Of a stretch of DNA of 64,000 bases, positions 8,960-16,767 are shown one piece after another (the stretch's first letter is position 1; the number at the start of each line of letters is the position of its first letter). Made by a program: the position numbers and the translations under genes. A model generated the notes under the pieces. It had not been told where the DNA came from. It did not search any database and worked only from the letters and a program-made list of their open reading frames with translations. Source of the stretch: Pedobacter yulinensis (GTDB taxonomy: Bacteria > Bacteroidota > Bacteroidia > Sphingobacteriales > Sphingobacteriaceae); NCBI RefSeq assembly GCF_003029735.1, contig NZ_KZ686269.1, positions 558,001-622,000 on the forward strand. The letters are read 5' to 3'.

Positions 8960-10141
8960 TTATTTAAATGCATTAAGTCCGGTCACATCCATACCCGTAA
9001 TCAGCAGATGGATGTCATGGGTGCCTTCGTACGTAACGACAGACTCGAGGTTCATCATGTGCCGCATCACAGGGTATTCGCCGGTTATACCCATGCCACC
9101 GAGCATCTGTCGTGCGTTTCGCGCTACATCCAGGGCCACCTCGACACTGTTGCGCTTGGCCATCGATATTTGTTCGGCGGTAGCACGGCCTTCAGACTTC
9201 AGCACGCCCAGGCGCCAGACGAGCAGTTGCGCCTTGGTGATTTCAGTGATCATTTCGGCAAGTTTCTTTTGCTGCAGCTGAAAACCGCCAATGGGTTTGC
9301 CAAATTGTTCCCGCTGCCGGCTGTAGCGAAGTGCGGTGTCATAACAATCCATGGCAGCACCCAGGGCACCCCAGGCAATACCGTAGCGTGCCTGGTTCAG
9401 ACAGCCCAGCGGTCCTTTCAAACCCCTGATCTCCGGGAAAACATTCGCTTTGGGTACGCGTACCTGGTCAAAGACGAGTTCGCCGGTGGCCGATGCACGC
9501 AGGCTCCATTTGTTGTGTGTTTCGGGCGTGCTGAAACCTTCCATGCCGCGCTCCACGATCATTCCCCTGATTTTTCCCGACTCGTCTTTAGCCCAGACAA
9601 CGGCAATGTCTGCGAAGGGTGCATTGCTGATCCACATTTTGGCCCCGTTCAGAATATAATGGTCGCCATCTTCGCGGATGTTGCTCACCATGCCGCCGGG
9701 ATTGGATCCATGGTCGGGCTCTGTAAGGCCAAAACAGCCCATGAGTTCGCCCGAGGCCAGGCGCGGCAGGAATTTTTTCTTCTGTTCTTCGGTTCCGTAG
9801 GCGTAAATCGGGTACATGACCAGGCTGCCCTGCACCGAAGCTGCAGAGCGGATGCCTGAGTCGCCCCGCTCAATCTCCTGCATCAGAATGCCATAGGCCA
9901 GGTAATCCAGGCCGGCTCCGCCGTACTCGACAGGTATGGTCGGACCAAAGGCACCGATGCCGGCAAGCCCGCCGATGAGTTGCGCGGGAAACTCGGCCCG
10001 CTGTGCATAATCTTCAATGATCGGGCTCACTTCCTTTTTAACCCATTCGCGCGCAGTGGCGCGGATTAATTTATGTTCTGCTGAAAGCAGCTCGTCAAGC
10101 AGGTAATAATCCGGTGATTCGTACAGGTCCTTTTTGCTCAT
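8960..10141 (-). CDS. gcdH: Acyl-CoA dehydrogenase, glutaryl-CoA dehydrogenase type
   Basis: A 393-residue FAD enzyme. The acyl-CoA dehydrogenase order is clear: helical N-terminal domain, the flavin/substrate loop GCFGLTEPDHGSNPGGM, and the C-terminal helical domain with the catalytic base Glu372 in YEGTHDIH. RSAASVQGSLVMYPI, with its arginine, is characteristic of the glutaryl-CoA branch, which oxidises and decarboxylates glutaryl-CoA to crotonyl-CoA in lysine and tryptophan breakdown. The longer frame to 10321 adds residues unlike the family; the ATG at 10141 (MSKKDLYESPDYY) is chosen. It heads a minus-strand group with the transglutaminase-like gene 11 bases on, though I see no metabolic link. 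Electrons would pass to EtfAB, encoded at 28.7-30.5 kb. Confidence 0.92.
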   Translation of the reverse strand: MSKKDLYESPDYYLLDELLSAEHKLIRATAREWVKKEVSPIIEDYAQRAEFPAQLIGGLAGIGAFGPTIPVEYGGAGLDYLAYGILMQEIERGDSGIRSAASVQGSLVMYPIYAYGTEEQKKKFLPRLASGELMGCFGLTEPDHGSNPGGMVSNIREDGDHYILNGAKMWISNAPFADIAVVWAKDESGKIRGMIVERGMEGFSTPETHNKWSLRASATGELVFDQVRVPKANVFPEIRGLKGPLGCLNQARYGIAWGALGAAMDCYDTALRYSRQREQFGKPIGGFQLQQKKLAEMITEITKAQLLVWRLGVLKSEGRATAEQISMAKRNSVEVALDVARNARQMLGGMGITGEYPVMRHMMNLESVVTYEGTHDIHLLITGMDVTGLNAFK

Positions 10142-10237
10142 ATCAGTTTGTCGTTGAGGCCGTGCCCCGCGAGGCCGGCTTACCGGTAAATTTAGTGTTT
10201 TGAAGCATAGGGCATAGCCTGTACGCCGAATTATTTC

Positions 10238-10245
10238 TAAGTTTG
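10238..10245 (+). promoter_or_regulatory. Putative -7 element before folB
   Basis: TAAGTTTG matches the Bacteroidetes -7 consensus TAnnTTTG and lies 24 bases before the folB ATG. No clear -33 TTTG is seen at the usual distance. Confidence 0.4.
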
Positions 10246-10269
10246 AGGAACGATCCAACAAGTTCATAT

Positions 10270-10647
10270 ATGCCAACATATCTTCAGAAAGTTGCCCTTC
10301 GCGGTGTTGAATCTTTCGCATTTCACGGGTACTACCCCGAAGAACAGCTGACCGGAAATCATTTCGTTACTGACGTCGAAGCCCTCTTCGAAGCACCGGC
10401 GGCAACAGATGATATTGAACAGACTGTTAATTACGAAGTAATTAATATGTTGATTCAAAAGGAAATGTCTTCAGTTCAAAAACTACTGGAAACGGTGATC
10501 AGGAACATACTTGATGGTTTGCTGGCGGCGTATCCGTTCATCGTGGAGGCGGCTGTCAGCATCCGGAAAAAACACCCGCCCATGCCAGGGCAGATCGATC
10601 ACTCCTTAGTTGAGATCAGATACATCAGGGATGCGCATGGAGTTTAA
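10270..10647 (+). CDS. folB: Dihydroneopterin aldolase
   Basis: A 125-residue enzyme of folate synthesis that cleaves 7,8-dihydroneopterin to 6-hydroxymethyl-dihydropterin and glycolaldehyde. It shows the FolB pattern: FHGYYPEEQLTGNHFVTDVE near residues 18-37 with the conserved glutamate, TVNYEVI near 52-58 for pterin binding, and a C-terminal VSIRKKHPPMPG with the catalytic lysine near residue 100. Length is normal for the tunnel-fold family. The ATG at 10270 is preferred to the in-frame start at 10243 because the family begins shortly before the first beta strand. Its end overlaps the start of the next gene by 11 bases, so the two are likely co-translated although their functions are unrelated. 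Confidence 0.92.
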   Translation: MPTYLQKVALRGVESFAFHGYYPEEQLTGNHFVTDVEALFEAPAATDDIEQTVNYEVINMLIQKEMSSVQKLLETVIRNILDGLLAAYPFIVEAAVSIRKKHPPMPGQIDHSLVEIRYIRDAHGV

Positions 10648-12061
10648 CCGGATTACCGAGGCAGACGTCAGGTCGATCAGGCAAATCGTGGGCGATGGTG
10701 CTGTGCTTGAAGACCCCGCAGCTGTAGCGCCCTATGGCCGCGATGAGACAGAAGACCTGGCTTTTATGCCCGAAGTGGTGGTGATTCCGGAGAACGTAGA
10801 ACAAGTATCGGCATTGCTGCATTACTGCCAGGAGCGCCGCATTCCGGTAACCCCGCGTGGCGCAGGCACGGGCCTGAGCGGCGCGGCCCTGCCAGTTTAC
10901 GGCGGTGTGCTGCTTTCTATGAAACGGTTTAACCGCATTTTAGATATTGACCTCGACAACCTGCAGGCAACTGCAGAACCCGGTGTCATTACCCAGCACC
11001 TGATCGATGCCGCAGCGGCGCAGGGGCTTTACTACCCGGTAGACCCCTCAAGTAAGGGGTCATGTTTTTTGGGGGGTAACGTTGCACATGGCTCTGGCGG
11101 TCCCCGGGTGGTCAAGTATGGAACCATCCGGCAATATGTCCTGAACCTGGAAGTTGTGTTGCCCGGTGGCGAAGTGATCTGGACGGGCGCCAATACACTT
11201 AAGTACGCATCGGGTTATGACCTGACCCAGCTCATGATCGGCTCTGAAGGAACGCTGGCCGTAATTACCAAGATCGTTGTCAGGCTGGTCCCGCTGCCTG
11301 CCCACCAGGTGGTCCTGCTCGCTTCTTTCAAAACCAACGAAATGGCTTGTGCGGCTGTTTCTGCCGTATTCCGGGCCGGGCTTACGCCATCTGCGCTCGA
11401 GTTCATGGAACGCCGCGGCATGGACTGGGTGCGCGAATACAATGACCTGCCCCTGGAGCTGAGTGCCGATCAGCAGGCTTTTTTGCTCATCGAACTGGAT
11501 GGTGATAATATGGACCTGCTGTACGCCGACTGCGAAAGACTGAATACCGTGCTCGAGGCGGCAGGCTGTGCAGACGTCCTGCTTGCCGATACGGCCGCTC
11601 AAAAGGAAGAGCTGTGGCGCATTCGCCGCACCATGCCAGAGTCGGTAAAATCAAACTCTGTTTATAAAGAGGAAGACACCGTTGTGCCACGTGCAGCCTT
11701 GCCGTCACTCATCAGCGGCATCAAGGAAATCGGACGGACCTACGGTTTTGACAGCGTATGTTATGGTCATGCCGGCGACGGAAACCTGCACGTTAATATC
11801 ATCAGGGGAAACATGAGTGAGGCTGCCTGGAAGGAAAAGCTGCCTGCAGGCATTGCAGAAGTTTTCAGGCTTACTGTTTCGCTTGGCGGCACAATATCAG
11901 GCGAACATGGCATTGGCTGGGTTCAGAAAACATACATGCCTTTACGGTATGGAGACATCCATATGAACCTGCTCCGGGGAATAAAAAAAGCATTTGATCC
12001 TCATGGGATCTTAAACCCGGGTAAGATCTTCGACGATGCTGCAGGTACAGCGCAACAGTGA
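10637..12061 (+). CDS. FAD-binding oxidase, glycolate oxidase subunit GlcD-like
   Basis: A 474-residue flavoprotein of the VAO/PCMH family. The FAD-binding domain holds the pyrophosphate loop PRGAGTGLSGAALP and FLGGNVAHGSGGPRVVKYGT; the C-terminal FAD-linked oxidase domain has CYGHAGDGNLHVNI and GTISGEHGIGWVQKTYM. These are typical of GlcD and D-lactate or D-2-hydroxyglutarate dehydrogenases, which oxidise a D-2-hydroxy acid and pass electrons to quinone or ETF. The substrate cannot be chosen from sequence. No GlcE or GlcF partner is nearby, favouring a stand-alone dehydrogenase. The ATG at 10637 has an AGGGA six bases upstream; ATG 10631 is possible. It overlaps folB by 11 bases. Confidence 0.9.
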   Translation: MEFNRITEADVRSIRQIVGDGAVLEDPAAVAPYGRDETEDLAFMPEVVVIPENVEQVSALLHYCQERRIPVTPRGAGTGLSGAALPVYGGVLLSMKRFNRILDIDLDNLQATAEPGVITQHLIDAAAAQGLYYPVDPSSKGSCFLGGNVAHGSGGPRVVKYGTIRQYVLNLEVVLPGGEVIWTGANTLKYASGYDLTQLMIGSEGTLAVITKIVVRLVPLPAHQVVLLASFKTNEMACAAVSAVFRAGLTPSALEFMERRGMDWVREYNDLPLELSADQQAFLLIELDGDNMDLLYADCERLNTVLEAAGCADVLLADTAAQKEELWRIRRTMPESVKSNSVYKEEDTVVPRAALPSLISGIKEIGRTYGFDSVCYGHAGDGNLHVNIIRGNMSEAAWKEKLPAGIAEVFRLTVSLGGTISGEHGIGWVQKTYMPLRYGDIHMNLLRGIKKAFDPHGILNPGKIFDDAAGTAQQ

Positions 12062-12160
12062 ACAGGCTGGTGTCGGCCCGCAAACGATGCTTTCAGGCTA
12101 CATGGGTCGTTTACGGACAACCCCCCGGAATGAAATTTATTAAGAGGAACAAATTGTATT

Positions 12161-12168
12161 TACATTTG
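12161..12168 (+). promoter_or_regulatory. Putative -7 element before the histidine kinase gene
   Basis: TACATTTG fits TAnnTTTG. It lies 65 bases before the ATG at 12234, longer than other leaders here. A TTTAT about 20 bases upstream could be a weak -33 element. Confidence 0.4.
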
Positions 12169-12233
12169 TTGACAACAGAACGAGGAAGACGAGCGCGCAT
12201 AGATGGCGACCGTAAAAAGCTTTAGAATTACCC

Positions 12234-13709
12234 ATGACTGTCGACAGTACAGAGAATATATCTATTCTGAAAACCATGTTTGACGAGTCGCCGATGCCCA
12301 TAGCACTCTATACCGGGCTGGAACTCGTTATCACGTATGCAAACAAGGCAATGCACGGCGCCTGGAACAGGACCGAGCCGCAAATCGGGAAAAAGCTTGC
12401 CGATGCCTTGCCAGAACTGGAAGGACAACCGTTTTTGCCGATACTCCGCGGGATATTTGAAACGGGAATCGCTTACGAAGCCCGCGAAGACCTTGTAGGC
12501 ATTACCGTCGATGGGGCGCTTCGCTATTTTTATTTTGATTTCACCTATAAGCCCCTTTTCAACGATTCGGGAAAGGTATGGGCCATATTAAACACCGCGA
12601 CAGACGTTACCAAGCTGGTTAAGACGAAAATGCAGCTTGAAGCCAGCGAACAGCGATTCAGGGGCCTGCTGGCCGAGGTGCCGCTGGCTACGGCGGTGTA
12701 TGAAGGTCCCGAAGCCCGTATCCTGCTTGCAAACGCGCCCATGCTGAACATGTGGGGGAAGGATGAGTCGGTGATCGGCAAAAATTTCGCCGAGGCACTG
12801 CCCGAGGCGGTCGGGCACGCCTATTCCGCCCTGCTCCGGGAAGTCTACGAAAGCGGCCACGTGTACCATGCAGACCAGCAGCAGGTAGAGCTGGAGGTTG
12901 ACGGGGAAAAGCGCCCTTTTTGGTTTAATTTTACTTTTAAGCCGCTCAAGGATAAGGATGAAAAGGTGTATGGAATTGTTCATGCCGCGGTCGATATTTC
13001 TCGGCTTGTTCAGTTACAGCGGCAAAAGGATGAATTTCTGGGCGTAGCCAGCCACGAGCTGAAAACACCGGTAACAAGTATCAAAGCATATACCCAGGTG
13101 CTGGAACGGATACTGCGGGGTGAGGGCGACCTTAGAAAGGCCGATATGGTGGCCAAGATGGATAAACAATTGGACCGGCTAACCGGGCTGATCAATGACC
13201 TGCTCGATGTGAACAAGATCCAGTCGGGCAGGCTGCGCTTTAATCCTGAGGAATTTAACTTTGACAGCGCCATTATTCAAATGCTTGATGAGTTGAGCCT
13301 GACCATGCACGGTCACAAAATTTCAATAGATTACCAGGCAGACGCCCTGGTTTATGCCGACCGCGAACGCATTCGGCAGGTGCTGACCAACCTGCTTAAC
13401 AACGCGATTAAGTATTCTCCTGCAAGCAGTGAGATTCGTGTTAGTACCACGCTGGCTGGTCATGACGTGGTGCTTTGCGTGCGCGATGAGGGTATCGGCA
13501 TAGCCCCTGAGCACACTGAACGTATTTTCGAACAGTTCTTCCGGGTAGCCGGCGATCTGCAGCACACGTTTCCTGGCCTCGGGCTTGGGCTTTACATCTC
13601 TGCTCAAATTATCCGTACTGAGGGTGGCAGGATGTGGGTAGAGAGTACAGAAGGGAGCGGCTCGAGTTTCTTTTTCAGTCTTCCCGTTCGTACACCAACC
13701 CTGCATTAA
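12234..13709 (+). CDS. Soluble PAS-PAS sensor histidine kinase
   Basis: A 491-residue kinase without membrane segments. Two PAS-like domains lie at about 10-125 and 140-255; both contain an FxFTxKPL segment (YFDFTYKPL and WFNFTFKPL), so they look like a tandem duplication. A HisKA dimerisation domain follows with the phospho-acceptor His274 in ASHELKTPVTSIKAY. The ATPase domain has the N box NLLNNAIKYSP (Asn390), the G1 box DEGIGI (418-423) and the G2 box GLGLGLYI. Family knowledge: such kinases phosphorylate a receiver aspartate. No response regulator is adjacent; two orphan receiver proteins occur at 18.8 and 32.8 kb and are possible but unproven partners. Its stop shares bases with the stop of the convergent thioesterase gene. 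Confidence 0.94.
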   Translation: MTVDSTENISILKTMFDESPMPIALYTGLELVITYANKAMHGAWNRTEPQIGKKLADALPELEGQPFLPILRGIFETGIAYEAREDLVGITVDGALRYFYFDFTYKPLFNDSGKVWAILNTATDVTKLVKTKMQLEASEQRFRGLLAEVPLATAVYEGPEARILLANAPMLNMWGKDESVIGKNFAEALPEAVGHAYSALLREVYESGHVYHADQQQVELEVDGEKRPFWFNFTFKPLKDKDEKVYGIVHAAVDISRLVQLQRQKDEFLGVASHELKTPVTSIKAYTQVLERILRGEGDLRKADMVAKMDKQLDRLTGLINDLLDVNKIQSGRLRFNPEEFNFDSAIIQMLDELSLTMHGHKISIDYQADALVYADRERIRQVLTNLLNNAIKYSPASSEIRVSTTLAGHDVVLCVRDEGIGIAPEHTERIFEQFFRVAGDLQHTFPGLGLGLYISAQIIRTEGGRMWVESTEGSGSSFFFSLPVRTPTLH

Positions 13710-14188
13710 AGCTGTTCAAAATTGATCATGCGAGAACGCTCGTCTTCAGGTATGGCCGTTGGCCGTTTATCCTGGTAATTCACGGCAATACAGGTTGTTT
13801 TTCCGGTGCTGCACAGTTGTTCCCCCTGTGCAGAATTCTTGACGATCTTATATTCCAGTTCAAAACTGCTCCGGCCTATGCGCGAGGTGCGAACATAAAT
13901 GCCGATCTGGTCATTCAGTTGAATGGGTTTGATGAAGTCGAGTTCAGCATGTGCCAGTACGATCCCGGTTTTTTGCCAGTCCCATTTGATGATCTCGCGC
14001 CAGTACTTAGCCCGGGCATTTTCCAGGTAAGTGAAATATGTAGCGTTATTCACATGGCCCATCATATCGTAATCTGAGAACCGGGTCTCTATAGCTGTTT
14101 TGAAGTTAAATCTGTCGGAACTGTTGCGTAAATCTGACTCTTTGTCATTAGATTTTGGCTTTTTACGCCATAATGTCTTAAATATCAT
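13706..14188 (-). CDS. Acyl-CoA thioesterase, 4HBT hotdog family
   Basis: A 160-residue protein. After about 25 polar residues comes the hotdog-fold opening TRFSDYDMMGHVNNATYFTYLENAR, whose Asp and His-Val-Asn-Asn segment is the 4-hydroxybenzoyl-CoA thioesterase signature around the central helix. ELDFIKPIQLNDQIGIYVRT and SFELEYKIV form the expected strands. The family hydrolyses acyl-CoA thioesters in the cytosol; chain length and physiological substrate are unknown. The TAA stop shares TTAA (13706-13709) with the stop of the convergent histidine kinase gene. The ATG at 14188 is followed by a basic stretch (WRKKPKS), so a shorter start is possible, but no internal ATG precedes the hotdog domain. 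Confidence 0.88.
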   Translation of the reverse strand: MIFKTLWRKKPKSNDKESDLRNSSDRFNFKTAIETRFSDYDMMGHVNNATYFTYLENARAKYWREIIKWDWQKTGIVLAHAELDFIKPIQLNDQIGIYVRTSRIGRSSFELEYKIVKNSAQGEQLCSTGKTTCIAVNYQDKRPTAIPEDERSRMINFEQL

Positions 14189-14266
14189 CCGGTTTAGTTG
14201 TTGGTACAGCAGTTGAACAGGAGCTGGTATTCAGATGAATATTTAAAAATACAGGAGATAAACACC

Positions 14267-14701
14267 ATGACATTAGTAAAATTCAACAACAGGACCCGCA
14301 ACCATGTTCCATACCTAAACAACGTTTTTGATTCTTTGTTTAGCGACGCCATGATTAAGACCGACCGCGTAGCGCGCCAGCCACAGGTTAACATTAGCGA
14401 AACAGAACACGACTTTAGACTTGATCTGGCAGCCCCCGGTTTGAAAAAAGAAAACTTTGAGGTAGCGGTGAAAGACAACACACTGAGCATTACTGCGGCG
14501 CGCAAACAGGAGCAGACTCAGGAAGTAAAAAACTACAGCCGGAAAGAGTTCGAATACAGTGAATTCGCCCGTTCTTTTAACCTTCCGGAAATTGCTGACA
14601 GCGAGCAGATCAACGCGGTGTATACAGATGGTATACTGCATGTAACGATCGCGAAGAAACAAGAAGTTAAGCCGCAAAAACGCGCTATAGAAGTGGCATA
14701 A
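14267..14701 (+). CDS. Small heat-shock protein, Hsp20/alpha-crystallin family
   Basis: A 144-residue ATP-independent chaperone that would hold unfolding proteins for Hsp70. The alpha-crystallin domain spans about residues 40-135: PQVNISETEHDFRLDLAAPGLKKENFEV, a central DNTLSI strand, and GILHVTIAKK near the end, the conserved GxLxxxxxK. The short C-terminal tail lacks a clear I-x-I motif, with only AIEVA at the end. The frame can begin at 14198, but the ATG at 14267 has AGGAG nine bases upstream and gives a normal N-terminus. It is a single gene, with a strong terminator downstream. Confidence 0.94.
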   Translation: MTLVKFNNRTRNHVPYLNNVFDSLFSDAMIKTDRVARQPQVNISETEHDFRLDLAAPGLKKENFEVAVKDNTLSITAARKQEQTQEVKNYSRKEFEYSEFARSFNLPEIADSEQINAVYTDGILHVTIAKKQEVKPQKRAIEVA

Positions 14702-14779
14702 CCGGGAATTTGACCCGCTGCTCGGGTACTGACCACGCAAAAACGGGGCTGTAAACAAAGGCAGATTTAGTGTGATTGA

Positions 14780-14815
14780 AAGGGTAATGTGGCAACATAT
14801 TACCCTTATTTTTTT
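14780..14815 (+). terminator. Intrinsic terminator after hsp20
   Basis: AAGGGTAAT pairs with ATTACCCTT around a 10-base loop, followed by a run of seven Ts (14809-14815). The T-run abuts the -7 element of the next gene. Confidence 0.8.
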
Positions 14816-14822
14816 ACTTTTG
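14815..14822 (+). promoter_or_regulatory. Putative -7 element
   Basis: TACTTTTG matches TAnnTTTG only five bases before the ATG at 14827. If used, transcription would begin at or within a few bases of the start codon, so the mRNA would be nearly leaderless. The upstream side is the hsp20 terminator stem, and no -33 TTTG is seen. Confidence 0.4.
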
Positions 14823-14826
14823 CGGC

Positions 14827-16140
14827 ATGGAAAGAGAAATTTTGGATACGAAGAGAAAAGCCCTGAAAATTAACCTGGACCCAAACATCTACGGGACATT
14901 TGCTGAGATCGGCGCAGGGCAGGAAGTAGCCAGAAATTTTTTTACCGCTGGCGCGGCGTCGGGTACCGTTGCAAAAACAATGTCTGCCTACGACATGACT
15001 TTCAGCGATGCCATCTATGGTGCAGAAGCCTCTGGTCGTTATGTAAGCCAGAACCGCTTGTTACGCATGCTTGACCATGAGTTTGGTTTGCTCACCGAAC
15101 GGTTAAACGGGGAAAAATATGATTCCCGAACCTTTTTCGCTTTTGCCAACACTGTAACCACATTAAATTTTAAACGGACCAACGATCCGCACGGCTGGAT
15201 CGGCATCCGTTTTCAGACCGAGGCCGGCGGCAGTCCGAACGAGATATTTTTTCATGTCAGGCTGCTGGATACCGACGTGTATATGCAGCAAAAGGTGCTC
15301 GGAATTATCGGCGTTAACCTGGTTTACGCGGCATTCTATCACAACCGAGACCCCAAAACCATGATCGAATCGCTTGCAGATAACCTGACCATCGGTTCTG
15401 TTGAAATAGACCTCATTTCTGTAAAAGGTCCGGCGTTTCCAGAAGTGAACAACATCCTGCTGAACCTTTACCTGATCATGAAAGACTTTTCTACTGCCGC
15501 AATCTTTGATGCAGACGCGCATCCGCGGCAGGCAAAAGACCTTTTGTATAAGAAGGATGTCATGATTCTTCGTACCAAATACGGCCAGAAATCAAAACCG
15601 AATTTCAGCATGCTGAATAAAGCGGTAGACCAGTTTGTACGCACCCAGCAGGTGGCTCAGGAAAACCTTGCGGTATTGATCGAGGTGCTGTTAACAAATG
15701 TGCTTACCGATGAAAACGAGACACCCGATGATATTGATCTTGAAGCGGTAGCCAGGCGGGCTGAAGAAATGTGTGAAACGGGAAACCTCGTACTGGTGTC
15801 AAATTTCACGCGGCATAACCGCCTGGCCAAATACCTCGACCGCTGCCGGGCAAAAAGCGTAGGTCTGACCACCAACATCAACAACCTGAAGTTTGTATTT
15901 AATTCGACTAATTTCGGCGAGAATTACGCAGGCCAGCTGCTCAGTTATGTAAACGACATGTTCAGTCGCAACGTGCGGCTTTTCGCTTATCCTTTTCTGG
16001 ATAAAAAGACAAACCAGGTCATTACCACGGCTAACATGCCCATTACACCAGATGCCAAGCCGCTGTTCGACTTCCTGCTCACAAACGGTTACATCACCGA
16101 TATCCGTGATTACGAGGATGATGACGTAAAGACGGTCTGA
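14827..16140 (+). CDS. Conserved protein of unknown function (often labelled nicotinate-nucleotide adenylyltransferase)
   Basis: A 437-residue cytosolic-looking protein without signal or membrane segments. From memory, proteins beginning with this pattern (LDPNIYGTFAEIGAGQEVARNFF and TIAKTMSAYDM-like) are widespread in Bacteroidota and other bacteria and are sometimes labelled adenylyltransferase or TonB-dependent. Neither label is supported here: no nucleotidyltransferase HxGH motif, no Rossmann start and no TonB box is visible. Conserved-looking stretches include GWIGIRFQ, RHNRLAKYLDRCRA and an acidic C-terminus. It sits between the hsp20 terminator and a Fur-family gene, with its own -7 element. 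The ATG at 14827 begins the conserved N-terminus. Function unknown. Confidence 0.85.
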   Translation: MEREILDTKRKALKINLDPNIYGTFAEIGAGQEVARNFFTAGAASGTVAKTMSAYDMTFSDAIYGAEASGRYVSQNRLLRMLDHEFGLLTERLNGEKYDSRTFFAFANTVTTLNFKRTNDPHGWIGIRFQTEAGGSPNEIFFHVRLLDTDVYMQQKVLGIIGVNLVYAAFYHNRDPKTMIESLADNLTIGSVEIDLISVKGPAFPEVNNILLNLYLIMKDFSTAAIFDADAHPRQAKDLLYKKDVMILRTKYGQKSKPNFSMLNKAVDQFVRTQQVAQENLAVLIEVLLTNVLTDENETPDDIDLEAVARRAEEMCETGNLVLVSNFTRHNRLAKYLDRCRAKSVGLTTNINNLKFVFNSTNFGENYAGQLLSYVNDMFSRNVRLFAYPFLDKKTNQVITTANMPITPDAKPLFDFLLTNGYITDIRDYEDDDVKTV

Positions 16141-16213
16141 CCTCGCTCCGCAAGACTTCGGCGCTGTTCCGGGGCGCAGCGGGATTTTCCGAAGGCCATT
16201 CTAACATAAAGTT

Positions 16214-16228
16214 TGCAACCGGATTGCA
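16214..16228. promoter_or_regulatory. Candidate operator, site 1 (upstream of the Fur-family gene)
   Basis: TGCAACCGGATTGCA is a 6-3-6 inverted repeat with one mismatch, 64 bases before the Fur-family start. Nearly the same palindrome recurs at 16716-16730 before the metal ATPase. Its place upstream of both a metalloregulator and a metal pump suggests it is that regulator's binding site. Confidence 0.5.
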
Positions 16229-16247
16229 TAGCTTTTCTGTGGGCAAA

Positions 16248-16279
16248 TTGCGCATCGTCCTGATCTTCATGTACCTTTG
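16248..16279 (+). promoter_or_regulatory. Putative promoter of the Fur-family gene
   Basis: TTG at 16248-16250 and TACCTTTG at 16272-16279, 21 bases apart, fit the Bacteroidetes -33/-7 arrangement. The -33 TTG lies in a short palindrome GCAAATTGC (16243-16251). The start codon is 13 bases after the -7 element. Confidence 0.5.
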
Positions 16280-16292
16280 CATTGCAGTCCAG

Positions 16293-16712
16293 ATGATGAA
16301 AAAAAATGTAGAAGACTTATTAAAGGCGCACAACGTAAGTCCGACAGCCATGCGCATGATTGTGCTTGATCACCTGCTCGACCAACAGGCGGCGCTCAGT
16401 CTTGCGGACCTCGAAAAAGCGCTGGCACCGGCAGACCGGATTACCATTTACCGCAGTTTGCGCACATTCGAAAGCAAGGGCCTGGTGCATGGTATTGATG
16501 ATGGGTCTGGCGTAACCAAATATGCCTGCTGCGCGGCAGACTGTGGACCGGAGGGTCACCACGATGTGCATGTTCATTTCGTTTGCCGCAACTGTCAGGA
16601 AACATATTGCCTGCCGCGTAGCCGGATTCCTGAATTTACCCTGCCGGTAGGTTTCCAGCCAGAGGAGGTAAACCTGGTGGTTCGTGGTGTGTGCCAGGTA
16701 TGCGCCGGCTGA
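16293..16712 (+). CDS. Fur-family metalloregulator
   Basis: A 139-residue protein. The winged-helix DNA-binding half (about 10-75) has SPTAMRMIVLDHLLDQ and the recognition-helix region DRITIYRSLRTFESKGLVH. The C-terminal dimerisation half has a histidine cluster (GHHDVHVHFVC) and two CxxC pairs, Cys98/Cys101 and Cys134/Cys137, which in this family hold a structural zinc. An extra CCAADC at 79-84 is less usual. The metal sensed (zinc, iron or peroxide-linked) cannot be fixed from sequence, but the next gene is a Zn/Cd-type P-type ATPase, which favours zinc. The start is ATG 16293 or 16296; the longer frame to 16224 runs through the promoter and is rejected. Confidence 0.9.
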   Translation: MMKKNVEDLLKAHNVSPTAMRMIVLDHLLDQQAALSLADLEKALAPADRITIYRSLRTFESKGLVHGIDDGSGVTKYACCAADCGPEGHHDVHVHFVCRNCQETYCLPRSRIPEFTLPVGFQPEEVNLVVRGVCQVCAG

Positions 16713-16715
16713 GTT

Positions 16716-16730
16716 TGCAATTCCATTGCA
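16716..16730. promoter_or_regulatory. Candidate operator, site 2 (upstream of the metal ATPase)
   Basis: TGCAATTCCATTGCA is a perfect 6-3-6 inverted repeat beginning four bases after the Fur-family stop and ending 13 bases before the -7 element of the ATPase gene, overlapping the core promoter. It matches site 1 at 16214-16228. Confidence 0.55.
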
Positions 16731-16743
16731 TGTTATGTACAGC

Positions 16744-16751
16744 TACCTTTG
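16744..16751 (+). promoter_or_regulatory. Putative -7 element before the metal ATPase
   Basis: TACCTTTG, identical to the box before the Fur-family gene, 16 bases before the ATG at 16768. It suggests the pump has its own promoter rather than only read-through. Confidence 0.5.
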
Positions 16752-16767
16752 GAAAAAATAGCCCTTA

